Shown here: positions 42,787-52,300 of the stretch, one piece after another
Numbering within the stretch: position 1 is the stretch's first letter
How the letters are laid out: the number at the start of each line of letters is the position of its first letter
Translations under genes and position numbers: made by a program
NCBI GenBank assembly: GCA_963692995.1
Contig: OY843611.1
Span: 2,108,001-2,172,000 of the forward strand
Direction: 5' to 3'
Origin: Bin87 sp963692995
GTDB lineage: Bacteria; Chloroflexota; Dehalococcoidia; Lucifugimonadales; UBA3495
DNA length: 64,000 nucleotides
Notes under the pieces: generated by a model
Database searches by the model: none
What the model was told of the DNA's origin: nothing
Seen by the model: the letters and a program-made list of their open reading frames with translations, nothing else

Positions 42787-43767
42787 TCACGAGAGACTTG
42801 CCGGCAGTCCGGTGTACATTGATTCGTAAGCTTTGAGCACGAGGGCCAGGTCCGCTATTCCGGCATTGCCGGTCATCGCCGGTTCCCGGTTTTCGACGAT
42901 GCTGCGGTGGAACTCACGAACCATGGGCGCCACTCCGTTGGAGTCCGCCTCCAAGTCCAGGATCGTTTCGCTATCCCCGACCAGGAGCCGCAGCCAAGGC
43001 TGACCGGGCTCGGAATAGAGATAACCCGCGGCGCCGGATACGGCGAACCACGAATGGGGAGTTGGCGGCGCCACCGACCAGGAGTGGTTGATGAGGCCGA
43101 CGACCCCGTCATCAGTCCTCGTAAGCACCACCACGCCGTCTTCGGCATCCAGTCGCGGCTGTCCCGGCAGGATCTTCTGGGCGAAAACCTGTTTGGGGCG
43201 CCCGGCGAGGTAAGTCAGCGCGCTGAATTTGTGAATTCCCCCGTCGATGAGTACGCCGCCACCGTTGAGTTGGCGCCGGTTGCGCCAACCCGAAGGTCGA
43301 AACGGGTATTGCTCCTGGAATTGAATCAGCCTGATTTGGCCCAGCAGTCCCTGATCCGCCAATTTTTTAGCTTCCTGCACGGAGGGCAAGAAGCGATAGT
43401 TTTCCGCCACCATGAGATTGACGCCGGCTGACGCGGCCTGCTCGACCATGGCTTCGGCGTCGGCCATGGTTCCGGCGATAGGCTTTTCAACCAGGACGTG
43501 TTTGCCGTGGCCAGTCGCCAGAGCGACATGCGCACGGTGCAGGTGGTGGGGAGTGCAGACGTAAATTGCATCTACCCTGGGGTCGGCAGCGGCAGCGGCG
43601 TAGCCACCGAAGGCGTCCACTCCGTTAAACCGGCTGGCGTATTCCCGGGCTCTGGCCAGATCCCGGCTAGCGAAGAAGAGGTCAATTTCGCCGACGGACC
43701 CACTGACGGCCTGGGCGAATACCCTGGCGAAGGAACCGCAACCGAGGACGCATAGACCGAGGCGCAA
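42787..43767 (-). CDS. Gfo/Idh/MocA-family NAD(P)-dependent oxidoreductase
   Basis: The 326-residue enzyme has an N-terminal Rossmann fold, LGLCVLGCGSFARVFA (GxGxxA-type), then AIYVCTPHHLHRAHVALATGHGKHVLVEKPIAGTMADA with the family EKP motif, and the C-terminal beta-sheet domain (GGVLIDGGIHKFSALTYLAGRP). It oxidises or reduces a sugar-like or alcohol substrate. The start is a TTG at 43767, because no suitable ATG is near the Rossmann motif. Confidence 0.87.
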   Translation of the reverse strand: MRLGLCVLGCGSFARVFAQAVSGSVGEIDLFFASRDLARAREYASRFNGVDAFGGYAAAAADPRVDAIYVCTPHHLHRAHVALATGHGKHVLVEKPIAGTMADAEAMVEQAASAGVNLMVAENYRFLPSVQEAKKLADQGLLGQIRLIQFQEQYPFRPSGWRNRRQLNGGGVLIDGGIHKFSALTYLAGRPKQVFAQKILPGQPRLDAEDGVVVLTRTDDGVVGLINHSWSVAPPTPHSWFAVSGAAGYLYSEPGQPWLRLLVGDSETILDLEADSNGVAPMVREFHRSIVENREPAMTGNAGIADLALVLKAYESMYTGLPASLS

Positions 43768-43951
43768 TTTGACACCCCCGAATGAGGATTCTAGTCCAAC
43801 CGGGCTTTGGGAAGGGGACTAATCAGGTAGGATAAATCAGAAACGCGGGGGAATCCAGCGGGAAGATATGCCTGGCGGGGCGCCAAGACCCGGTAGTGCA
43901 TTCAAGCAGCGTCTGCTAGAATGTTGGCATCAACTTGGAGTTGTTGCGGTA

Positions 43952-44143
43952 ATGCGAATTGCTGGTTTCGGTTTGACCGAAATTTTGATTATCTTGTTGG
44001 TCGTGCTGTTTATTTTCGGGGCGACCCGGTTGCCGGGCATCGGCTCGGCATTGGGCAAGGGGATCCGGTCGTTCAAGACGTCGGTGACCGGGGAAGACGA
44101 GAAACCCGCGCGCGAGGCCGGCTCCGAAGAGCAACGGTCGTAA
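43952..44143 (+). CDS. tatA: Sec-independent translocase subunit TatA
   Basis: The 63-residue protein has one N-terminal helix, FGLTEILIILLVVLFIFGATRLPGIGSALGKGIRSFKTSV, with the TatA hinge FGATRLPGIGSALG and a polar tail ending EEQRS. It forms the pore of the twin-arginine export system. The ATG at 43952 is preferred over an upstream 28-codon extension. It is convergent with tatC. Confidence 0.9.
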   Translation: MRIAGFGLTEILIILLVVLFIFGATRLPGIGSALGKGIRSFKTSVTGEDEKPAREAGSEEQRS

Positions 44144-44170
44144 TGGGTGATGAGCTAACGGTTTCGCTGA

Positions 44171-44190
44171 GGCGCGCCGGGGGGCGCGCC
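44171..44190. terminator. Hairpin between convergent tatA and tatC
   Basis: GGCGCGCC-GGGG-GGCGCGCC forms a perfect 8-bp stem with a 4-base loop in the short gap between the two gene ends. It is well placed to terminate transcription from both directions. A U run is lacking, so it may be weak or factor-dependent. Confidence 0.55.
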
Positions 44191-44206
44191 CTTTGCGTTG
44201 TGGGAT

Positions 44207-44968
44207 CTATTCACCGGCTGGCTCCGCGTTCAACTGGGCCTGGGCGCGATTTCGCCATCCGGCCAAGCGGGCGAGGAGAATACCCACTTCGTAAAGCACG
44301 ATCAACGGGCCGGCCACGATGGCCTGGTTCAGCGGGTCTATGGTGGGCGTAATGGCGGCAGCAATGACAAATGCGGCGACCAACCAGAAACGGCGGAATC
44401 GCGCCAACCGCTGCGCCGATACAATTCCCAATACCGCCAGCAGGTACATGACCAATGGGGTCTCGAAGGACAACCCGAGCCAAAACAGCAGCCGTATCAT
44501 TATGTTGACTAGATTGCTGATGCGGATGAAGGGGTCGGCGACCTCGCTGCCGAACCCAATAAGGAAGCTGAGGGCCGGCGGTATCATCACGAAATAGCCG
44601 AAAGCCATCCCGCCCACGAAGGCCACCAGCGCGGCGGGCAGGAAGGAAAAGAGGATTTTTCGCTCCCGGGGGGTCAATCCCGGCGCGACGAAGCGGATGA
44701 CGTTGTAAAGGATTACCGGAAGCGCAAGTACGAAACCGCCGAGGAGCGACACTTTTACGGTGATGCTCAAAAACTCGGTGATTTCGGTGCGTACCGGCTT
44801 GAAATTGCCCGCTCCGGCAGCGTCCTGGGCCGGGCGCAAGAGAATGGCGTAGATCTCCTCGTAGAAATAGAATGCGGCCGCCGTGCCAATGAGCAGGGCA
44901 ATCAGGCAGATGAACACCCGGGAGCGCAGCTCCCGAAAGTGCTCGCGCAATGGCATCGGCTGACTCAT
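44207..44968 (-). CDS. tatC: Sec-independent translocase subunit TatC
   Basis: The 253-residue protein has six predicted transmembrane segments and TatC family patterns: MPLREHFRELRSRVFICLIALLIGTAAAF near the start, then EFLSITVKVSLLGGFVLALPVILYNVIRFVAPGLTPRERK and LPFLIGFGSEVADPFI-like loop. It recognises twin-arginine signal peptides. The frame starts at 44968 and overlaps the tatB end by 4 bases. No tatA-like gene is in this operon other than tatB; tatA is on the opposite strand. Confidence 0.93.
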   Translation of the reverse strand: MSQPMPLREHFRELRSRVFICLIALLIGTAAAFYFYEEIYAILLRPAQDAAGAGNFKPVRTEITEFLSITVKVSLLGGFVLALPVILYNVIRFVAPGLTPRERKILFSFLPAALVAFVGGMAFGYFVMIPPALSFLIGFGSEVADPFIRISNLVNIMIRLLFWLGLSFETPLVMYLLAVLGIVSAQRLARFRRFWLVAAFVIAAAITPTIDPLNQAIVAGPLIVLYEVGILLARLAGWRNRAQAQLNAEPAGE

Positions 44969-45309
44969 CCAGCGTCCGGGGGATGCCGCGTTGCGGATGT
45001 CGGTGGGTCGGAGACGGCTGGGTCGGAGATGTCGGAAGGCGCTCGAGCTTGATCCGCGAGGTGGGAGGGGCTGGAAATAGGGTCACTCGGCGGAACCGTG
45101 TTGCGCGGAGCGGATTCCGGGTCGCGGCGGTTTGGCGTGGGCTCGACGGGGTTGGCCGCGTCCATAATCTCGGTGAAAGTTCGGCGGGCTTCGCGGGCCA
45201 TTCGGCCCATGGTGCGGGCAACCTCGACAGTTTTGCCAGGGCCCAGCGCGACGAAGGCGACCAGAAAGATCACCAAAAGCTCCAGAGTGCCGATGCCGAA
45301 GAAATTCAC
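44965..45309 (-). CDS. tatB: Sec-independent translocase subunit TatB (or TatA)
   Basis: The 114-residue protein begins FFGIGTLELLVIFLVAFVALGPGKTVEVARTMGRMAREARRTFTEI: a short N-out helix, GPGK hinge (Glu/Pro region of TatA/B), and an amphipathic helix, then a long low-complexity tail. The extended amphipathic helix and tail suggest TatB rather than TatA, but the two are not fully separable by sequence. It overlaps tatC by 4 bases and lies 3 bases after the rlmD-maf gene. Confidence 0.87.
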   Translation of the reverse strand: MNFFGIGTLELLVIFLVAFVALGPGKTVEVARTMGRMAREARRTFTEIMDAANPVEPTPNRRDPESAPRNTVPPSDPISSPSHLADQARAPSDISDPAVSDPPTSATRHPPDAG

Positions 45310-45312
45310 CGG

Positions 45313-47208
45313 TCAACTCTCCGGAGACCCGATAGCCGGACACTCGACAGCCGGACGCCGGTTCAAGGAACAGGCGATGGTGCAGCCGTCGGGTACGGTC
45401 ATGGCGCTACGGTGCGGCAATGGAGCGCCTAATTCGGCCAAAATTTCCGCCACTCGACACGCGGGCAGGCCCATGACGTTGGAATAGCAACCGTGTTGCA
45501 AAGACGCCGGGCGAAACGCATCGTCCTGGATGGCGTAGGCGCCGGCTTTGTCCATCGGGACGCCGCTGGCGATGGACTGCTCCATCTCGACGTCGGAGAA
45601 GTTGCGCATCAAGACGTCGGCCGCCGTGGCGTCGGTGATGCCGCGGCCCGTGGCGGCATCGTAGATGGTGACTCCGGTGATTACCTGATGGGCCGTGCCG
45701 CGAAGCCGAGTGAGCATGGCCCGGGCGTCGGCGGCGTCGGCGGGTTTGGCGATGGACTGGCCATGGAGTACCACCGTACTGTCGGCGGCAATGAAGTAAC
45801 CGGAATGGGCGTTTTCCGACCGGGCGACGGCCAGGGCTTTCGCTCTGGAGAGGCGGCGCACCATTTGATCCGGCGTCTCTTCCGGTTCGGGGTCTTCGGG
45901 AATGTTGGACGGGGCGACGCGGAAATCGATACCCATAGCGCTCAGGAGTTCCCGGCGCCGGGGCGATGCTGACGCCAATACGATCTCAGCGTCCGCAGGT
46001 TTCAGGGAGAGTATCGCCACGCATTCAACGTGGTGGGTCTGTGGAAACATATCCACGGGTTGCAGCGACTGCACGCGATAACGGCGGCACAGCGTCCGCA
46101 AATCGCGGGCCAGGGTTTCGGGATTGCAGGAGACGTAAGCAATACGGTCCGGCGCTAATGCCAAGAGGGCGTCGAGGACTGCGGGCTGGCAACCGGAGCG
46201 GGAGGGGTCCAATATGACGGCATCGGGGGCAGCGTCCAGGGCGGGCAAGATTTCCTCCACCTTGCCGATGACCAACTCCACGTTGGGGAAATCAGCGGCG
46301 TTGCACTGGGCGTCGGCGACGGCGGCAACGGACTCCTCAACGGCAATCACGCGCCCGGCGGAGGAAGCGAGCAACACCGAAAATGACCCCACGCCGGCGT
46401 AAGCGTCCAGTACGGTTTCCGTCCCGGTAAGGCATAACCCCTCTTTTACCAGTTCGGCAAGTTTGGCCGCCTGATGGACATTCACCTGGAAAAACGACGG
46501 CGACGCCACGCGAAATTCCGTTCCGGACAACATTTCCCGGTAGTGTTTTTGTCCAGTGGGGATGGCAACATCCGGATTTTTCAAGGCGGGTTGCACGAGG
46601 TAGTCTCCGGTCTCCGGCGAGGAGCGGATGGCGAGTTGCGAGGTTTCGCGACAGCGATCCTGGAGTTGAGCCAGCAGGTTGTTGATGCCCTCGTGCATGA
46701 GCAGGCAACGGTCGATGCGGACGAACCGGCGTCGCTCGCGGTGGGTGAAGCCCAAGGTTCCGGTTTCGCGCCAGATGTTGAAGCGGGCGTGGTTGCGATA
46801 GTGGAAAGGCCGGGGAGAGGCCAACGTGGGATGGACGGGGGAATCAATGAAGCCGCCAACCCGTTCCAGAGCATCGGTGACGATAGCGCGCTTAGCAGCC
46901 AGCTGGGCATCGTAACGCAGGTGCTGCCACTGGCATCCGGTGCACTGGCCGAAGTATTCGCAGGGAGGGTCAACTCGTTGCGGAGAGGGAGTGATGACGC
47001 GGGTGACCTGTGCTGCGATGTATTTTCGTCGAATTGCGACTATTTCGGCCTGTACCCGCTCGCCCGGTATGCCGCCGAACACGAACACGGCGTCGCCATC
47101 GTGGGTGGCCATGGCTTCGCCAAGGCGGCCCCACGAATGGAGGTCCAGCGCTAGGATGTCGCCGCGCTGCAATTTTGGCGCCGCCGAGGTGGGTTCGGTC
47201 TGGGTCAT
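45313..47208 (-). CDS. Fusion of RlmD/TrmA-type 23S rRNA uracil-C5 methyltransferase with Maf nucleotide pyrophosphatase
   Basis: One continuous 631-residue frame carries two enzymes. Residues 1 to about 405 are an RNA m5U methyltransferase of the RlmD/TrmA family: TRAM-like N-terminus, the 4Fe-4S Cys set CEYFGQCTGC (Cys 83, 89, 92) with a fourth Cys near 168, SAM motif LDAYAGVGSF (about 267-276) and the catalytic YVSCNPETLARD (Cys about 361). Residues about 408-625 are Maf, starting IVLASASPRRRELLSAMG, with AADSTVVLHGQSI and DKAGAYAIQD; Maf hydrolyses non-canonical or dTTP/UTP-type nucleotides. No stop separates the domains. The ATG at 47208 (MTQTEPTS) is preferred to the longer frame. tatB starts 3 bases after its stop. 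Confidence 0.88.
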   Translation of the reverse strand: MTQTEPTSAAPKLQRGDILALDLHSWGRLGEAMATHDGDAVFVFGGIPGERVQAEIVAIRRKYIAAQVTRVITPSPQRVDPPCEYFGQCTGCQWQHLRYDAQLAAKRAIVTDALERVGGFIDSPVHPTLASPRPFHYRNHARFNIWRETGTLGFTHRERRRFVRIDRCLLMHEGINNLLAQLQDRCRETSQLAIRSSPETGDYLVQPALKNPDVAIPTGQKHYREMLSGTEFRVASPSFFQVNVHQAAKLAELVKEGLCLTGTETVLDAYAGVGSFSVLLASSAGRVIAVEESVAAVADAQCNAADFPNVELVIGKVEEILPALDAAPDAVILDPSRSGCQPAVLDALLALAPDRIAYVSCNPETLARDLRTLCRRYRVQSLQPVDMFPQTHHVECVAILSLKPADAEIVLASASPRRRELLSAMGIDFRVAPSNIPEDPEPEETPDQMVRRLSRAKALAVARSENAHSGYFIAADSTVVLHGQSIAKPADAADARAMLTRLRGTAHQVITGVTIYDAATGRGITDATAADVLMRNFSDVEMEQSIASGVPMDKAGAYAIQDDAFRPASLQHGCYSNVMGLPACRVAEILAELGAPLPHRSAMTVPDGCTIACSLNRRPAVECPAIGSPES

Positions 47209-47294
47209 GGTGAATATAGTACCACCGAATGGTGAGGCCCGAATCGGTTGGGCGACGGGAAGGCAGCGCGGCATCGTTGGACGCCGCGCGTCGG

Positions 47295-47321
47295 TTGACC
47301 GGGCATGGGGCCGGGTATAAT
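47295..47321 (+). promoter_or_regulatory. Predicted trxA-selC promoter
   Basis: TTGACC (47295-47300) and TATAAT (47316-47321) resemble -35 and -10 boxes, separated by 15 bases, slightly short of the usual 16-18. They precede trxA by about 80 bases and point toward it. selC lies only 13 bases after trxA, so it is probably co-transcribed from here. Confidence 0.55.
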
Positions 47322-47403
47322 ATTACTCGTACCCCAGCAGAATGCAGCGCGTACAACGCTGCGCAGCATCGCCGCGCGAGCGGTCTCACCCGGAGGAATT
47401 GAA

Positions 47404-47733
47404 ATGCCCGAACCTATGGAAGTGAACGGAGAGAATTGGCAAAGCAGCGTGGTGGACTCGGAACTGCCGGTGATGGTGGACTTCTGGGCGGAATGGTGCG
47501 GGCCTTGCAAGATGATCGCGCCGGCGGTACATGATCTGGCGCTGGAGTACGAAGGGAAGCTCAACGTAGCCAAGCTGGATGTGGACAGCGCCCCGGACAT
47601 CGCCGCGCGCTATGGCATCAGGAGCATACCGGCGCTGATTTTCTTCAAGGACGGTCAGCCGGTGGATCAGGTGGTCGGAGCGCAACCCAAACCGGCGCTG
47701 AAGCGGAAGATCGAAGCCGTACTGGAGAGTTAG
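47404..47733 (+). CDS. trxA: Thioredoxin
   Basis: The 109-residue protein has the active site WAEWCGPCKMIAP (Cys 32 and 35), then LDVDSAPDIAARYGIRSIPALIFF (conserved cis-Pro after Ile-Ile/Ser). It reduces cytosolic protein disulfides. GGAGGAATT is the ribosome site before the ATG at 47404. The gene ends 13 bases before selC. Unlike the other thioredoxin-fold gene of the window (18633), its motif has two Cys. Confidence 0.93.
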   Translation: MPEPMEVNGENWQSSVVDSELPVMVDFWAEWCGPCKMIAPAVHDLALEYEGKLNVAKLDVDSAPDIAARYGIRSIPALIFFKDGQPVDQVVGAQPKPALKRKIEAVLES

Positions 47734-47746
47734 CGGGACCGCACAC

Positions 47747-47843
47747 GGGAGTGGATGGGGCCCGGTGGCCCCTGCGGACTTCAAATCCGTTATGCCTTGT
47801 GACGAGCGGGGTAGGTGGGTTCGACTCCCTCGCACTCCCGCCA
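47747..47843 (+). tRNA. selC: tRNA-Sec (anticodon TCA), selC
   Basis: The 97-base sequence fits selenocysteine tRNA: acceptor GGGAGTGG/GCACTCCC, D-stem GGGGCC/GGCCCC with a 4-base loop CGGT, anticodon stem GCGGA/TCCGT with loop CTTCAAA (TCA at 47781-47783), a long variable arm (about 47792-47813), T-loop TTCGACT, discriminator G and CCA at 47841-47843. The long variable arm, 6-bp D-stem and TCA anticodon are diagnostic. Two oddities: acceptor pair 8 is G-G, and the second T-stem pair is T-T, so the 8+5 helix has two mismatches. It lies 13 bases after trxA and is followed by a hairpin terminator. Confidence 0.9.
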
Positions 47844-47888
47844 AGCTCCAAATTAGTTCGGATCAACCTATTAGGCGCATTGCGCTTG

Positions 47889-47922
47889 GAAAACCCTCGA
47901 CGCCGCGGTGCCGGGGGTTTTT
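47889..47922. terminator. Terminator after selC / between selC and the hypothetical gene
   Basis: GGAAAACCC pairs with GGGTTTTTCC around a GC-rich inner part. The 5-T run ends the plus-strand transcript (trxA-selC); on the minus strand the A run serves the convergent hypothetical gene that ends at 47933. It is therefore a plausible bidirectional Rho-independent terminator. Confidence 0.65.
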
Positions 47923-47932
47923 CCGGGCGAGA

Positions 47933-48619
47933 TCAGAGCGGGGTTGCCGGATCTTCAGCGCCCGAAGCGGGACCGGCCGGCTCAGACATTTGGCGTTGCA
48001 ATTGCTCGGACCAGTTTTGCGCCCAGCGGCGAAACTCGTCCAAAGCCGGGGGCGCGATGTAGATAACCTCGATCCGGCTCGGAAATTGGGCCTGGTGCCG
48101 CTCATTGATCAGGAGCAGTCCGGCTTCGTCTTCGCCCAGGGAAGCATCTATGGAGCTTGAGATGAAATCGTAGCGGCGGCGGTTGGCGTCGGCGAACCAC
48201 TCCTGGAGGCGGTTCGCCACTTGGGAGCTCAGCAAAGGCTGCATCAGGCATCTTTGGAGGTCGAGGGCTTCAGCCATGATATCCATGGACTCAGTAGCTT
48301 CCAAAGTCGCTCCCGCCTCCAGCAGCCGGCCGACCAACCGGTAGGTATCCTGATTGACCGCCCCGAGGTAGCCCAAGCCGTCGTCCCCGCCCTCCGGCAG
48401 GTTTTCGTGGTAAACGTGGGTGATGGTTCCCAGCGCGTTCTGGAGGGCGCGGATTTGGACATCCACCTGCTCCCAATAGCGGGCGACTATTTCCGCGCCC
48501 TCGGACGGAATGGCGTCGGGCGGCGCGGCCAAATGAACCAGGGGAGCAAGCAATAGTTTGCGTTTGCCTTGATAGTTGGCGGTAGCGGGGCGACTGATCC
48601 TGCCCAGTTCCTCTACCAT
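47933..48619 (-). CDS. Conserved hypothetical protein
   Basis: The 228-residue protein is not a family I recognise. It has a charged, mainly helical character (GKRKLLLAPLVHLAAPPDAIPSEGAEIVARYWEQVDVQIRALQNALG), then MDIMAEALDLQRCLMQPLLSS, EWFADANRRRYDFISSSIDASLGEDEAGLLLINERHQAQFPSRIEVIYI and a C-terminal low-complexity tail ending ATPL. No signal peptide or membrane helix is seen. It resembles proteins found across Chloroflexota that are annotated only as hypothetical; this last point is a weak recollection. It ends at the terminator shared with selC. Confidence 0.6.
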   Translation of the reverse strand: MVEELGRISRPATANYQGKRKLLLAPLVHLAAPPDAIPSEGAEIVARYWEQVDVQIRALQNALGTITHVYHENLPEGGDDGLGYLGAVNQDTYRLVGRLLEAGATLEATESMDIMAEALDLQRCLMQPLLSSQVANRLQEWFADANRRRYDFISSSIDASLGEDEAGLLLINERHQAQFPSRIEVIYIAPPALDEFRRWAQNWSEQLQRQMSEPAGPASGAEDPATPL

Positions 48620-48901
48620 ATTTACCGGTCTCCACTAGAGCGTGTGATGAAGTTATCCCTGGATTCCTGCTTGCGGCGTACGGTTCATCCAATGGTATCA
48701 CCTCTCAAACCGGGAGAGAATGGAGACGGTTGCGCATCGGCAAGGATAGATGGGGTACCATTGGCCGAGAATCGGGTGTATCATTTCTTCGGTTTATCCT
48801 AGGGTGGGCGCATTGCGCTTACCCCTACTTCCGGGCCTATAGCCGAACCATCCTTGGCAAACCGAGGCGGCCCGTGGAACCTGCTTGCTAAGGAGAAGAT
48901 C
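48620..48901. other. Divergent intergenic region between the hypothetical gene and icd
   Basis: This 282-base gap separates divergent genes and should hold their promoters, but I see no convincing -35/-10 pair. It includes a degenerate half palindrome (CTGGATTCCTGCTTGCGG, about 48658-48675) and, at 48805-48820, GGCGCATTGCGCTT, a sequence also found at 47875-47888. Confidence 0.45.
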
Positions 48902-51130
<2,229 letters not shown>

Positions 51131-51175
51131 CGGCTACGGCGGCGCACGGTCCGGCGGAACGCGCTTGCCGGAAAC

Positions 51176-51203
51176 GCAGGGGCGACGCATACGTCGCCCC
51201 TGC
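51176..51203. repeat. Palindromic hairpin after icd
   Basis: GCAGGGGCGACG-CATA-CGTCGCCCCTGC forms a perfect 12-bp stem between icd and mdh, followed by an A-rich stretch. It is one of the GGGGCG palindrome group. It may act as a terminator or an mRNA 3'-stabiliser between icd and mdh. Confidence 0.7.
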
Positions 51204-51235
51204 AAAACCTAATACCTATTCGGAGGCTTTCCCCA

Positions 51236-52180
51236 ATGCGAAGCAAAGTAACCGTAGTCGGCGCCGGAAACGTGGGCGCCACCACCGCCCAGCGCATCCA
51301 CCAACTCGGCTACGCCGACGTGGTACTGGTTGACGTGGTTGAGGATCTGCCCCAGGGCAAGGGTCTGGATATGCTGGAATCGGGTCCGGTAATCGGTTCC
51401 GATGCGCTGATAACCGGCTCTAACGGCTACGAGGAAACCGCCGGTTCGGACGTGGTGGTGATTACGGCCGGCATTGCCCGGCGTCCGGGAATGAGCCGGG
51501 ACGACCTGCTGCTGACCAACATGCGGATCACTGCGGCAGTGACCGAGGAAGTGGTTCGCTATTCTCCGGATTGCATCATCCTGGCGGTGACCAACCCGCT
51601 GGACGCAATGGTGCAGAACGTGTACCAGACGTCGGGCTTCCCGCGGAACCGGGTTTTCGGAATGGCCGGCGTGCTGGACACCGCCCGTTACCGGACGTTC
51701 ATCGCCCGGGAACTTGACGTGTCGGTGGAAGACGTTCAGGCGCTGGTGCTGGGCGGCCACGGCGACGACATGGCGCCCCTGGTGCGGTACACCACCGTTG
51801 GCTGCATTCCGGTTACGGAACTGCTGTCGCAAGACCGCATCGACTCCATCGTGCAGCGCACGCGGGACGGCGGCGGTGAGATCGTCGCGTTGTTGAAACA
51901 GGGTTCGGCGTTCTACGCGCCGTCGGCGGCGATCACGCAGATGGTGGAAGCGATCCTGCTGGATCGCAAGCGCATCCTCCCCGGTTGCGCTTACCTGGAA
52001 GGGGAATACGGGATCAACGGCCTTTGCGTCGGTGTACCAGTGAAGATCGGCGCCGGAGGAATGGAGCAGGTTATCGAAATCAGCCTGACTGACGAAGAGC
52101 AGACTGCGCTGCAATCGTCCGCCGCGTCGGTGCAGGAACTGGTGGACGTGATGGCCAAGGCCAAGGCTGAGACGGGATAG
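51236..52180 (+). CDS. mdh: Malate dehydrogenase, LDH-like type
   Basis: The 314-residue enzyme oxidises L-malate to oxaloacetate with NAD. It has the NAD motif VVGAGNVGATTA (about 6-17), the substrate-specific Arg loop IARRPGMSRDDLL, NPLDAMV, and the catalytic GGHGDDMAPLVR. The Arg (rather than Gln) in the loop marks MDH over LDH. It begins 105 bases after icd and is followed by a palindromic terminator. Confidence 0.94.
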   Translation: MRSKVTVVGAGNVGATTAQRIHQLGYADVVLVDVVEDLPQGKGLDMLESGPVIGSDALITGSNGYEETAGSDVVVITAGIARRPGMSRDDLLLTNMRITAAVTEEVVRYSPDCIILAVTNPLDAMVQNVYQTSGFPRNRVFGMAGVLDTARYRTFIARELDVSVEDVQALVLGGHGDDMAPLVRYTTVGCIPVTELLSQDRIDSIVQRTRDGGGEIVALLKQGSAFYAPSAAITQMVEAILLDRKRILPGCAYLEGEYGINGLCVGVPVKIGAGGMEQVIEISLTDEEQTALQSSAASVQELVDVMAKAKAETG

Positions 52181-52216
52181 CCCGGCGAATTCAGGCGCGG
52201 CCATCGGGATTGGATC

Positions 52217-52245
52217 GGGGCGGGTTTGAAACCCGCCCCGGCTTT
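52217..52245. terminator. Rho-independent terminator after mdh
   Basis: GGGGCGGGTTT-G-AAACCCGCCCC makes an 11-bp perfect stem followed by GGCTTTTT, the classical layout of an intrinsic terminator after mdh. The palindrome belongs to the same family as the ones at 39801 and 53639, so mobile repeat copies seem to serve as terminators. Confidence 0.75.
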
Positions 52246-52300
52246 TTGCCGTACTCTGTATAATAAGCAAAGATCCAATCACAACGGGAGGCCAGCCAGC

